Origin: Leptospira congkakensis
GTDB taxonomy: Bacteria; Spirochaetota; Leptospiria; Leptospirales; Leptospiraceae
DNA: 64,000 nt
NCBI RefSeq assembly: GCF_004770265.1
Contig: NZ_RQGQ01000004.1
Coordinates: forward strand, 310,001 to 374,000
Direction: 5' to 3'
Of this stretch, positions 17,743 to 26,941 are shown one piece after another; within the stretch, counting starts at the first letter, position 1, and every line of letters starts with the position of its first letter. Both the position numbers and the translations under genes were made by a program. The notes below the pieces were generated by a model that saw only the letters and a list, made by a program, of their open reading frames with translations, was not told the DNA's origin and did not search any database.

Positions 17743-18582
17743 ATGGACAATACTCTAAATGCGTTTCTCCGTGGCATCATAGAAGCTGCCACGGAATTCC
17801 TGCCAGTTTCCTCAACGGGACATCTTTTCCTCTTTAGTTACTTTTTTCCTTTTGAAAATCTACAAGTAGATCACGAATCCTTTGAAGATTTGTTCGATAT
17901 TTTCATCCAAACAGGCGCTATTCTGTCTGTTGTTGTTTTATACTTCCAACTTCTTTGGAAACAAACGAAGGGTGCGGTTCTTTTTCTCACAAAAAACTCG
18001 ACCGATAAATCTGGTTTTGAGTTTTATCGAAACTTAATCATAGGAATCCTTCCTATTTTAATCCTGGGATTTGTTTTTAAAAACTTTTTAGACCAAATTA
18101 AAATGAGGTCAGATCTTCTTTTAATCCTTGGACTTTCTTGGTTGGTCGGTGGTCTCATTATGGTTTTTGTTGAATGGAAACATTATGATGAAGGAGAAGG
18201 GAAATCGATTGGAATCAAAGAATCTATTTTTGTTGGTATTTTTCAATGTTTTGCTTTGATCCCTGGTGTATCAAGATCAGCAGCAACGATCATCACTGCA
18301 AGGACACTTGGAGTTTCCAAAAAAGATTCAGCTGAATTTTCTTTTTTCTTAGCTATTCCTGTTCTAACTCTTGCTGGCCTCTATAAACTTTACAAACATA
18401 GATCTATATTAAATTCAGAAACTATTGGTCTTTTACTTTTCGGAAGTATTGTTTCTTTTATCATCTGTTATTTTATTATCAGATTGTTTATGGCTTTTAT
18501 CCGTCGCAGAAGTTTTTTGTCTTTTGGGATTTATCGTATATTGCTTGGGGTTCTCGTAGTTTTATACTTTTTGCGATCCTAA
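17743..18582 (+). CDS. uppP: Undecaprenyl-diphosphatase UppP (BacA family)
   Basis: UppP dephosphorylates undecaprenyl diphosphate to recycle the lipid carrier used for peptidoglycan and O-antigen. It is an integral membrane protein with about eight helices. Both family motifs are present: GIIEAATEFLPVSSTGH (Glu14, Glu18, Ser23, His27) and the second loop LIPGVSRSAATI (catalytic Arg/Ser). Length (279 aa) is normal. Its 3' end overlaps the convergent SpoIIE-type phosphatase gene by 21 bp, so the two cannot share an ordinary intergenic terminator. Confidence 0.96.
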   Translation: MDNTLNAFLRGIIEAATEFLPVSSTGHLFLFSYFFPFENLQVDHESFEDLFDIFIQTGAILSVVVLYFQLLWKQTKGAVLFLTKNSTDKSGFEFYRNLIIGILPILILGFVFKNFLDQIKMRSDLLLILGLSWLVGGLIMVFVEWKHYDEGEGKSIGIKESIFVGIFQCFALIPGVSRSAATIITARTLGVSKKDSAEFSFFLAIPVLTLAGLYKLYKHRSILNSETIGLLLFGSIVSFIICYFIIRLFMAFIRRRSFLSFGIYRILLGVLVVLYFLRS

Positions 18583-21105
18583 GAATTCTAGATAAAAAGT
18601 TTTTTTATCTACATTGTTTGTTTTATCAAGCAGATACATTAATAACTTAGTATTCTGCTTATGAAATTTATTTCGTAAGAACAATCTTTCACACCAAATC
18701 ACTGATTCTAAGTATTGTCTATTTTTGTATAAAGATCTTGCTGTCATATAGAGGTAGTCCTCATGATTAGGGTTTTGTTTGGAGGCAAGTTTTAGATTTT
18801 CTGCCGCTTCCTTCCAATTCTTTAGTTGGTATTGGAGTTTTCCAGCTAAAGCAGAGAATGTCGGATGTGAATAGTTCTCCATTAGAGAAATCAATTTCTC
18901 TAATGCTCCTTCATATTCTCCTTGTTTTGTTTTATCTTTGATTTCCAAATATTCTTTTCTTACAAAGTCAGGTAATGAATTCCTCTGATTTTTGGGATAA
19001 AATTCGATCCTTAAAAAGGAAAGATCATCGGTAATTTCCCCCGTATTCTCGATCTCATTTACTAAGTTGGAAAGGTTTGTTTCGGAACGTTCCACTAAAC
19101 GTAAAATTAATGTTTCATCTTCGTTGATGGAACGAGATGACTCATTTTCAGATTTTAGGGCAATATCATCTCTTCCATCAGATCCAATGAGTAAAGTATC
19201 ACCAGGTTCTAGAGAAAAGGTTTTGATTTGAAAATAGTGATCGTTTTTTGGAAAACCAAGTTTTCGCATAGAAAGTTCTGTTTCAATAAAAGAAGCAACC
19301 CCATCTCTATAAAGAATACTCCAAGGATGTTCCGCATTGATATAGTAAATAAAACCATCGTTTGCTACCATCCCAAGAACCACACTCGACAACATGGATC
19401 CATCAAAACTAGCAAACACAGATTGAAGTTCTACATAAAGATCTTTCAACCAAAGTTCTGGGGGTCTTGATTTGGTGTAACTGGATTTTGCTCGAGAAAG
19501 AACCGCTTGAAACACAACACCAAGTACTAAAGCTCCACCGGCTCCTTGGATGGATTTTCCCATGGCGTCCGCATTAGCAAATACGGTATAGTCTCCATAT
19601 TCTAAATGGACCGTTCCAACAATGCAGATATCTCCACCGATTTCCCCGTCTTTGCCTCTAAAATGAAACTTTTTCTTTTGATTCACATAAGTTTCGATTT
19701 TAATCTCGGGTATTTTGTTTTCGATCCGGGCAAGTGGATGGATGAGTAGGGAAGTTAAAAAATAATCTCCATCTTGTTTTTCCTTCAAAATTTGTAACTG
19801 GCTTAACGATTCATTTAAAGCAACTGTTCTATCTTCTACTTTCCTTTCTAGATTTTTGTTTAAGTCTTCCACTTCTTCATTAAGTTTCACAAATGAATTG
19901 GCTAAGATGATGGCCAATGAGATATTAAATACAAGGAAAGTGTATCCCATAATTCTTGGAAACACCCAATAGTTACGATTCGTTGCTGAATCGATGATTG
20001 TGGCTATGAGAACAATCGTAATTCCTATTGTTATATAAACTGCTCTTCTTTCTTTTTTACGTAAATTTTTATACAGAATAACAAAGATCAAAATTACATA
20101 AAACAACCAAGTCGGTTGGATCAAAGTTGTAAGTAAAAAACTAAAAGTTTCTATATTTTGAGTGAATGCAAAAAATAGAAAAAATCCAAGTTGGACAGTA
20201 TCTAAAATCTTTCCGAAAATATTATATCTTTCTTCAAACAAAGTTCTAAGAAAATGATACATAAATGGAATCAGAAGTAAAATTGTCATGTATTCCAGTT
20301 TTTTCATTTCTAAAAATGAAAAGTCAAATTCATACTTGAGTTGGTTTCTTAGAAAATTATAAACTACGAATGAAAAAGAAAATAATGCAAAAAATAAGTT
20401 CTCCCTATCCTTTCTACGACGAATGAATAAAAAGAGAAAATAACCACCTACAGTTGAATAAATGGTTAAAAAAAGTAATTTGATAAACTCATCTGTATAA
20501 AATCGGGAAGTAATTTTATCTGTAGGGCCTAAGATTGTTTCATCTTGTTCGATTCCACCTGAAGTACCAAAATAGGGTTGAATTTTTACAACGAGTAGAT
20601 TGTTTTTTCCGTAATTGATGAAATTGGAGGGAATGTTGTAAATTCGTAGTCTGTCGTATGCTTGTGGATCCGTTGCATTCCAAACTCCCGTATTTCCAAT
20701 TTGTTTTCCATTTAGGTAGGTAATGTCACGATCGTTGATGATTCCAAGGCGAAGAGAATATTGTGTCAGCTTGTCATTGGAAAACGGAATCCACTTTGCA
20801 AGTATTACGGTTTTTTTAGCAGCATAGTCCTCCTTTTTTGTATATAAACTACCTGGGATAGAAACTCGTTTCCATTCCTTTGGGGAAAAATTGGATTCTG
20901 TAATAGATTGGATTTCGGATTCACTAAAATCTCCTTCTTTCATAAACCAAAGGGATTCCGGATCCTTGTTATTGGAATCAAGTGAAACCATTTCTTTGGA
21001 TTTTGTACTAGAATTTGGTAATGTTTGCGAATGCACTAGGGAAAAAGAAAAGACAAGAAAAATGAGAATGGATTTTATCATATATAAACGAACTCTTGCG
21101 TTCAT
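18562..21105 (-). CDS. 7TM sensor SpoIIE-type phosphatase with TPR tail
   Basis: Order of parts: a signal peptide; a galactose-binding-like extracytoplasmic domain (about 60-185); seven transmembrane helices (about 200-410), as in 7TMR-DISM receptors; a short coiled coil; a SpoIIE/PP2C-type phosphatase (about 450-660); and a C-terminal TPR region (about 700-847). Metal residues are recognisable in EIGGDICIVG, ANADAMGKS and LIGSDGRDDI. Such enzymes usually dephosphorylate an anti-sigma-factor antagonist. ATG 21105 is preceded by CAGGG; an internal ATG at 21081 is a possible alternative. Its end overlaps uppP. No partner anti-sigma gene is nearby. Confidence 0.88.
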   Translation of the reverse strand: MNARVRLYMIKSILIFLVFSFSLVHSQTLPNSSTKSKEMVSLDSNNKDPESLWFMKEGDFSESEIQSITESNFSPKEWKRVSIPGSLYTKKEDYAAKKTVILAKWIPFSNDKLTQYSLRLGIINDRDITYLNGKQIGNTGVWNATDPQAYDRLRIYNIPSNFINYGKNNLLVVKIQPYFGTSGGIEQDETILGPTDKITSRFYTDEFIKLLFLTIYSTVGGYFLFLFIRRRKDRENLFFALFSFSFVVYNFLRNQLKYEFDFSFLEMKKLEYMTILLLIPFMYHFLRTLFEERYNIFGKILDTVQLGFFLFFAFTQNIETFSFLLTTLIQPTWLFYVILIFVILYKNLRKKERRAVYITIGITIVLIATIIDSATNRNYWVFPRIMGYTFLVFNISLAIILANSFVKLNEEVEDLNKNLERKVEDRTVALNESLSQLQILKEKQDGDYFLTSLLIHPLARIENKIPEIKIETYVNQKKKFHFRGKDGEIGGDICIVGTVHLEYGDYTVFANADAMGKSIQGAGGALVLGVVFQAVLSRAKSSYTKSRPPELWLKDLYVELQSVFASFDGSMLSSVVLGMVANDGFIYYINAEHPWSILYRDGVASFIETELSMRKLGFPKNDHYFQIKTFSLEPGDTLLIGSDGRDDIALKSENESSRSINEDETLILRLVERSETNLSNLVNEIENTGEITDDLSFLRIEFYPKNQRNSLPDFVRKEYLEIKDKTKQGEYEGALEKLISLMENYSHPTFSALAGKLQYQLKNWKEAAENLKLASKQNPNHEDYLYMTARSLYKNRQYLESVIWCERLFLRNKFHKQNTKLLMYLLDKTNNVDKKTFYLEFLGSQKV

Positions 21106-21135
21106 AACCCTGTAATGTTTCCAAATGGATTCAAA

Positions 21136-22317
21136 ATGGTCATTCGATTAAAAAAGAATAAAGAAAAAGCAATATTAAATTTTCATCCTTGGATCTTCTC
21201 CGGAGCAATTGCCTCAGAAGAAAAGGGACTGGTTCCTGGGTCCATAGTCCGAGTAGAATCCTCTTCTGGTGAATTCTTAGCATGGGGACATTATGATCCT
21301 AAAAGTCAAATCCGTGTGCGACTGTTCTCTTTTGATGAAAAGGTAGATGGATCGAAGGAAATCGATTGGACATCCAAATGGAACTCCATCTTTGAATCGA
21401 AAACAAAACTTTTACCAAAAGATACTACGGGATTTCGTTTATTTCATTCAGAGGGGGATGGTGTTCCCGGAATCATCGTTGATTGCTACCATAAAACGGC
21501 TGTTATGCAACTAAAAACACCAGGTGCCATCAGTTTACAAAAGTCACTCATCTCTTTTTTGGAAAGTAAAGGTTATGAAACCATTTTTGAAAAAGGAGAA
21601 AAACCCGATGGAAAAATAGGTATAGATTCTATTTTCCATAAGGGAAATGAAACCGAACCAGTTTTCCAAGAACATGGAATTCAATTTATAGCAGACATTA
21701 CTAAAGGCCAAAAAACGGGATTTTTCCTAGACCAAAGAGACAACAGGGCTTTGGTTTCAAGATATGCTTCAGGAAAAAGAGTTTTAAATACTTTTTCTTA
21801 TTCAGGGGCATTTTCTGTGTATGCATTGTTAGCAGGTGCTGAGTTTGTTCATAGTTTAGATATCTCCAAACAGGCAATCGAACTTTGTGAGCGGAATTTG
21901 AAACTCAATGGTATTAGTTCTGAAGGGAACCAATCCAAACATAAAGGATTGGTTCTAGATAGTTTTGATTATTTGAAAAGTATGGATTCAAATCTTTATG
22001 ATTTGATCATTTTAGATCCTCCTGCCTTTACAAAGAGTATTTCCACTGTCAATCAGGCTAGTCGTGGTTATAAAGACATCAATATGCGGGCCATGGCAAA
22101 GATCCAAACGGGTGGCCTTATTTTTACCTTTTCATGTTCCCAACATATTTCTTTTGATTTGTTTAAAAAAATTGTATTCGGGGCAGCAAAAGATGCCAAA
22201 AAAAGAGTTAGAATTTTGCACCATCTAACCCAGAGTCCCGACCATGGTTATTCTGTCTTCCATCCAGAGGGAGAATACTTAAAAGGACTTGTGATTCAGG
22301 TTGATGGAGATACATGA
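21136..22317 (+). CDS. Class I rRNA methyltransferase, RlmI/RlmK family
   Basis: A PUA domain (about 1-80, IRLKKNKEKAILNFHPWIF) is followed by an EEHEE-like linker and a Rossmann methyltransferase domain. The SAM-binding and catalytic signatures are QKTGFFLDQRDNR, VLNTFSYSGAFSVYAL, LDPPAFTKS and FTFSCSQHI. E. coli RlmI, which makes m5C1962 in 23S rRNA, is the best-known relative. Substrate identity in this organism is inferred. ATG 21136 begins just before the PUA domain and has GGA six bases upstream; an ATG at 21115 would add seven residues. It is divergent from the 7TM phosphatase gene, and the two starts lie under 50 bp apart. Confidence 0.88.
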   Translation: MVIRLKKNKEKAILNFHPWIFSGAIASEEKGLVPGSIVRVESSSGEFLAWGHYDPKSQIRVRLFSFDEKVDGSKEIDWTSKWNSIFESKTKLLPKDTTGFRLFHSEGDGVPGIIVDCYHKTAVMQLKTPGAISLQKSLISFLESKGYETIFEKGEKPDGKIGIDSIFHKGNETEPVFQEHGIQFIADITKGQKTGFFLDQRDNRALVSRYASGKRVLNTFSYSGAFSVYALLAGAEFVHSLDISKQAIELCERNLKLNGISSEGNQSKHKGLVLDSFDYLKSMDSNLYDLIILDPPAFTKSISTVNQASRGYKDINMRAMAKIQTGGLIFTFSCSQHISFDLFKKIVFGAAKDAKKRVRILHHLTQSPDHGYSVFHPEGEYLKGLVIQVDGDT

Positions 22318-22342
22318 TCTCATACATTGGTGAAATCTTAGA

Positions 22343-23767
22343 ATGAAATTTACATCCCTTAGTTTTCTTTTATTCTTCCTTGTTGTTTATTGTTTGCATT
22401 GGATTTTTCGTGGCAAACTTCGATTGGGATTTTTATTTTTGGCCTCGCTCGGATTTTATGCAGCTTGGTCGATTCCCTTTGCTTTCCACTTCCTTATCAT
22501 CGTATTATTAAATCATATATTTAATAAACAAATCCTAAAAAACAAATCTAGTATTTGGTATCCGATTTCCCTTCTTTTCAATTTTGGAAACTTATTTCTT
22601 TTTAAATATTTCTATTTTCTCTGGGCAATTTTTTTCCAAATCACTGGTAGTGTCTTTTTTGCACCTGAATCCATCCAAAGTTTTTTGAATTCCCAATTTG
22701 GTGCTGATTCCATTACCTTACCGCTTGCCATTAGTTTTTATACATTTCAAATGGTAGCATATACCATCGATATCAAACGTGGGAATGCGGAAGAGAATCC
22801 CAGTTTTTTACAATTTGCACTGTTTATCTTTTTCTTTCCACAATTGGTTGCAGGACCTATTGTTCGGCACGGTGAATTTTTTTACCAATTAGAAGTTTGG
22901 AACGCAAAAAAAGAACAACTCTTTGAAGGATACTATTTAGTATTTTTAGGTCTTTTTAAAAAAGTAGTCATTGCAGATAATTTATCTCCTGTCATCGAAC
23001 CTGTCTTTCAAAATCCAGACCATTATGATGGAGTCACAAACCTGATTGCTATCTTTGGTTATGCTGCGAGAGTTTTTTGTGATTTTAGTGGTTACACTGA
23101 TTTAGCGCGAGGTCTTGGGAAATTACTCGGAATTAATTTACCAGAAAACTTTCATGCCCCTTATTTATCCGGTTCGGTTCGAGAACTTTGGACACGTTGG
23201 CATATGACCTTAGCCACATGGATTAAGGATTATATTTATTTCCCATTAGGTGGATCAAGGGTTTCAGAATACCGCGGTTATTTAAATTTAATTGTGACCT
23301 TTACTTTGGCTGGGTTTTGGCATGGTGCTAATTTTACCTTTATTCTCTGGGGGTTTTGGCACGGTTTGATGCTGAGCCTAGAAAGGAAAATTGAACTCAT
23401 CCGTAAACCTGACAAAACCATCAAACCTCATGTTTGGAAAAGGGTTTTAGGAATCGTTTATACGTTTTTATTTTTTGTATTTACCATTCCGTTTTTTAAT
23501 GCTCCATCCGTTCAGAATGCCCTTGCTATGTATGCAAATGTATTTACAGGAGCTTCTGGGGAAAGAACGAATAAGTCAGAACTAGTTCTTTATAGTTTGG
23601 TTCTAACCTTTTTACTTAACTATTTACAAACAAAACCAAGTTTTCCAAGAGAGAACTGGTCCACGAAAACCTCGATTGGTTTTCTATTGTTCTTTTCATT
23701 GGTCGTAACTATTTTGTTAGGTTATCTTGCACCGGGAGGAACGGAATTTATCTATTTCCAATTTTAA
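22343..23767 (+). CDS. MBOAT family O-acyltransferase (AlgI-like)
   Basis: This multi-span membrane protein (474 aa, about 11 helices) belongs to the AlgI/DltB/PatA group, which passes acyl groups across the inner membrane to extracytoplasmic glycans. Family signatures are DFSGYTDLARGLGKLLGI, ELWTRWHMTLATWIKDYIY and the catalytic-histidine block GFWHGANFTFILWGFWHG. The stop codon is one base from the start of the SGNH-like gene, the usual genetic arrangement for acylation pairs. The target polysaccharide cannot be read from the sequence; lipopolysaccharide or exopolysaccharide is inferred. Confidence 0.93.
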   Translation: MKFTSLSFLLFFLVVYCLHWIFRGKLRLGFLFLASLGFYAAWSIPFAFHFLIIVLLNHIFNKQILKNKSSIWYPISLLFNFGNLFLFKYFYFLWAIFFQITGSVFFAPESIQSFLNSQFGADSITLPLAISFYTFQMVAYTIDIKRGNAEENPSFLQFALFIFFFPQLVAGPIVRHGEFFYQLEVWNAKKEQLFEGYYLVFLGLFKKVVIADNLSPVIEPVFQNPDHYDGVTNLIAIFGYAARVFCDFSGYTDLARGLGKLLGINLPENFHAPYLSGSVRELWTRWHMTLATWIKDYIYFPLGGSRVSEYRGYLNLIVTFTLAGFWHGANFTFILWGFWHGLMLSLERKIELIRKPDKTIKPHVWKRVLGIVYTFLFFVFTIPFFNAPSVQNALAMYANVFTGASGERTNKSELVLYSLVLTFLLNYLQTKPSFPRENWSTKTSIGFLLFFSLVVTILLGYLAPGGTEFIYFQF

Positions 23768-23768
23768 T

Positions 23769-24905
23769 ATGAATTCAAAATTTAAATTTCCTGTCGTTTT
23801 GTATCCTATCCTTTTGGCTGTATCACTTTTCCTTTTGGATAAAATTTTCTTTTTACCTGTAATTGTGGAAAACACTTATAGTTGGAAAAAAATCGAACGA
23901 AAGTTCTATGAACTAAAAGAAGATCTTTTTGAAGTGATGTTGGAAGAGATCAAAAAAAATCCCTCTAAACAAATAGGATTAATTCTCGGAAGTTCCAGGT
24001 CAGGTGAATTTGATTCCGAAATGTTGGAATTGTTTTTTCCAAATACAAACTCCTTTAATTTTGCTGCTCCCTTTGGTCCACCGAGTTTCCAAGCATACTG
24101 GTTAGAAAGATCCTTAGATGCCAAAATCCCTCTTCGTTATGTTTTGATTGAGGTGGATCCACTTTTATTTTCGCAGTCAGCCATTGACTATTCTTTGAAT
24201 GGTTCATATGACAATGAATATGTTCTAAAACAAATTGATTTCTATCGTACAAGAACAAAAAATCCTTGGGTCGCGGATGCAAAAGGTTTTTCAACTGATG
24301 AAGTCGAAATTTATCTATTAAAGAAACTTTTTGCCTTATATAAATATCCATTAGATCCAACAGCGATCAAAGCCAATAATAAAGAAATCGAAGTAGGATT
24401 CTTTCCTGGAATGTCTGTGGGAATTACTGGTAAGGATCACAAAAGAAACTATGTTGATAAAATCAAACTTGTCAACCGTGTGAAATTTGGTGCATTGCCT
24501 AACGAAATCAAATTTGCGAACATGGATGTTTTTATCGAAAGAGATGCTGAGGCCATGTACAATCAGTACTTACGAGGACAAAGTCTTGCTCCCACACAGA
24601 TCTATTTCTTTAAAAAAATGTTGGAACGATTGAAAGGAACAGGAATCCCTGTGATTATTTATTTTCCAGCTGTATCTGAGGCACTTCGGAAACGAATGTC
24701 TACAGATGGGCTTTTAGAAAAGTTTAATTTAGAAATTAAAAATGCAGTTTCTATTGCTTCCAAAACTCCGAATTCAAAATTTACTGTGGTCGATCCTAAT
24801 ATTGATCCAAGGTGGGTTTGTAAGGACTTTGTTGACTCTCTTCATTTGAGTGGAGCTTGTTTTCCAAATTTGTTGCCAATCCTTTTTCCAAAAGACATCC
24901 GTTAG
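23769..24905 (+). CDS. DUF1574/SGNH-like partner of MBOAT acyltransferase
   Basis: The 378-aa protein has one N-terminal membrane anchor (about 8-32) and an extracytoplasmic domain. It contains an SGNH-type nucleophile block GSSRSGEF (Ser76 by analogy with GDS/GSS) and a C-terminal D-x-x-H pair (Asp356, His359 in VDSLHLSG), which together resemble the catalytic set of AlgX/AlgJ/DltD/PatB-type enzymes. The start was set at ATG 23769, one base after the MBOAT stop; a longer frame back to 23727 overlaps the MBOAT gene. I infer that it transfers the acyl group received from the MBOAT protein. The fold assignment is mine and unverified. Its end overlaps the convergent gene by 4 bp. Confidence 0.82.
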   Translation: MNSKFKFPVVLYPILLAVSLFLLDKIFFLPVIVENTYSWKKIERKFYELKEDLFEVMLEEIKKNPSKQIGLILGSSRSGEFDSEMLELFFPNTNSFNFAAPFGPPSFQAYWLERSLDAKIPLRYVLIEVDPLLFSQSAIDYSLNGSYDNEYVLKQIDFYRTRTKNPWVADAKGFSTDEVEIYLLKKLFALYKYPLDPTAIKANNKEIEVGFFPGMSVGITGKDHKRNYVDKIKLVNRVKFGALPNEIKFANMDVFIERDAEAMYNQYLRGQSLAPTQIYFFKKMLERLKGTGIPVIIYFPAVSEALRKRMSTDGLLEKFNLEIKNAVSIASKTPNSKFTVVDPNIDPRWVCKDFVDSLHLSGACFPNLLPILFPKDIR

Positions 24906-25501
24906 GTTCTATTTTCCTTCCGCTTTGCTAATCCTTTTTTCAAAAAGCGGAATCGGAAAACAAGATAACCAATGGCACTACAAACTAAAAAGAGTCCCGA
25001 TCCCCAAGTGGAATTGGTATCGATCCAATTCTTTTCCATTTCCGTATTTCCAGTCCAGAGGGAATGGACTAGGATTAAGGCAGAATACAATAAAAGGTTT
25101 AAAACCATATAGATAGTTGTTTTTTTGAGAATCCAAAGGGTGTCTCCCATCTCTTCTCGGAAACTAGTAAATTCGCTGATTACTTCCTGGTAGGTTTTGT
25201 TGTGCCCCAATCGGTAAACATCATAAGCTTCTTCCATTTCGGGATCCTTGGCTTTTCCATCCAGTAGGACAAAATCAAAGTCTAGCTGAGCATCATAATC
25301 CATCCGTTTTTTAGGATCGGTTAAGGTCAGGTAGGCTCGTGTTAGCTCTAGGATTTTTTCCTTTGCCTCCAAAATTCCTGCTCTCTCCAACCTTTCCCAA
25401 AATTCCATTTCTTTCAGGTAAATGGCCTCAATGGTCTCTGGAGTGGATTCTTTTGTGACTCCTAAGCTTCCGTAGTATGTTTCCCGTTTTGTCCAAGCCA
25501 T
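24902..25501 (-). CDS. J-domain-like membrane protein lacking HPD
   Basis: Residues 8-70 resemble a J domain: YYGSLGV at the start, and [16 protein letters not shown] at the end of helix IV. The essential HPD loop between helices II and III is absent, replaced by a charged ERLERAG segment. Two transmembrane helices follow (about 128-150 and 165-185), then a basic tail. Without HPD it should not stimulate DnaK ATPase, so it may be a structural J-like protein. An AAGGGG four bases before ATG 25501 supports the start. It is divergent from miaB. Confidence 0.75.
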   Translation of the reverse strand: MAWTKRETYYGSLGVTKESTPETIEAIYLKEMEFWERLERAGILEAKEKILELTRAYLTLTDPKKRMDYDAQLDFDFVLLDGKAKDPEMEEAYDVYRLGHNKTYQEVISEFTSFREEMGDTLWILKKTTIYMVLNLLLYSALILVHSLWTGNTEMEKNWIDTNSTWGSGLFLVCSAIGYLVFRFRFLKKGLAKRKENRT

Positions 25502-25564
25502 ATACCCCTTTTAGTACCTATCTTCTTTGCTTTACAAGGAAATTTTCTGGAAAAACATATCATT

Positions 25565-26941
25565 ATGAACCCATCCTTGACTGAAAATCCAAACACAGAA
25601 ACCCCCATCCAATTGGGAAAGGTCTATGTGGAGACCTATGGATGCCAAATGAACGAATACGATTCTGGGATTGTCAAGGAGTTGTTTCGCAAAGAGAATT
25701 ACGAAACTGCTGAAACAATTGAAGACAGCGATATCATATTCTTGAATACCTGTGCCGTAAGGGAAAATGCACATGCGAAAATCTATGGTCGGTTGCAATC
25801 ACTTGGTTATCTAAAGAAAAAGAATCCCAATCTTGTGATTGGTGTCCTTGGTTGTATGGCGCAAAACTTAGGGGAAGATTTATTCCACCAAGAACTTCCA
25901 CTGGATCTCATCGTTGGACCTGATAACTATAGAACTTTACCAGAACTCATTCAAAAAATTAGAGAAGGGGAAAGAGACGTTCAACTAACGCGTCTTTCTC
26001 GGACAGAGACTTACGATGAATTAGAACCAAAAGTTGTAAATGGAATCCAAGCCTTTGTTACCATTATGCGCGGTTGTAATAACTTTTGTACTTTCTGTGT
26101 TGTACCTTATACCAGAGGTAGAGAACGAAGTCGAGAACCAGGTTCTATTGTTACAGAAATCCTTCAGTTGCAAGCGATGGGTGTCAGACAAGTCACATTA
26201 CTTGGTCAAAACGTAAATAGTTATTCTTATGAGAGTATGGACTTTTGTGCGCTTGTCGAAAAAATTCTAAATGAAACAACGATCGAAAGAGTTCGGTTCA
26301 CAAGTCCTCATCCAAAAGATTTTCCAGATCATTTGATTTCTCTTATGAGTAAAGAACCTCGTTTTTCTTCTCAAATTCATATGCCTCTCCAAGCGGGAAG
26401 TTCGAAAGTATTACGTGATATGAAACGAAGTTATACTAAAGAAGAGTATTTAGATTTGGTAGCCAGTATCCAAACTCGAATTCCGGATATTGGAATTACT
26501 TCAGATATAATTGTTGGTTTTCCGGGAGAAACGGAAGAAGAATTTCAAGAAACTTTAGAAGTCGTTAAAAAAGTTAAATTTGATATGTCTTATATGTTTA
26601 AATATTCTGAACGAGAAGGAACAATCGCAAAACGAAAGTTTATCGACGATGTATCAGAAGAAACAAAAAGCAAACGATTAATTGAACTTGTAGAACTTCA
26701 AACAAAAATTTCGCATGAAAAAAACCAATCTAAGATTGGACAAACTTTTTCTATACTCATTGAAAACACTTCTAAAAAATCAAAATTAGAATTATGCGGT
26801 CGTTCTCATTGCGGGCGTATGGTTGTTTTTCCCATCCCTGAAGGTTCCTCAACTGATCCAACGGATTGGATCGGAAAAACTGTCAATGTAAAGGTAGAAT
26901 CAGCAACAAGTGCAACCTTAAAAGGAAAACTAGTTGTCTAA
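25565..26941 (+). CDS. miaB: tRNA 2-methylthio-N6-isopentenyladenosine synthase MiaB
   Basis: MiaB is a radical SAM methylthiotransferase acting on i6A37 of tRNAs. The N-terminal UPF0004 domain supplies three cluster cysteines (Cys27 in ETYGCQMN, one in LNTCAVREN, one in GVLGCMAQ). The radical SAM cluster is C171-x3-C175-x2-C178 (GCNNFCTFC) followed by [17 protein letters not shown] domain ends the protein. The RGRE-type sequence and TRAM domain favour MiaB over RimO. Length (458 aa) is normal. The next gene starts inside its end (8-bp overlap). Confidence 0.96.
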   Translation: MNPSLTENPNTETPIQLGKVYVETYGCQMNEYDSGIVKELFRKENYETAETIEDSDIIFLNTCAVRENAHAKIYGRLQSLGYLKKKNPNLVIGVLGCMAQNLGEDLFHQELPLDLIVGPDNYRTLPELIQKIREGERDVQLTRLSRTETYDELEPKVVNGIQAFVTIMRGCNNFCTFCVVPYTRGRERSREPGSIVTEILQLQAMGVRQVTLLGQNVNSYSYESMDFCALVEKILNETTIERVRFTSPHPKDFPDHLISLMSKEPRFSSQIHMPLQAGSSKVLRDMKRSYTKEEYLDLVASIQTRIPDIGITSDIIVGFPGETEEEFQETLEVVKKVKFDMSYMFKYSEREGTIAKRKFIDDVSEETKSKRLIELVELQTKISHEKNQSKIGQTFSILIENTSKKSKLELCGRSHCGRMVVFPIPEGSSTDPTDWIGKTVNVKVESATSATLKGKLVV

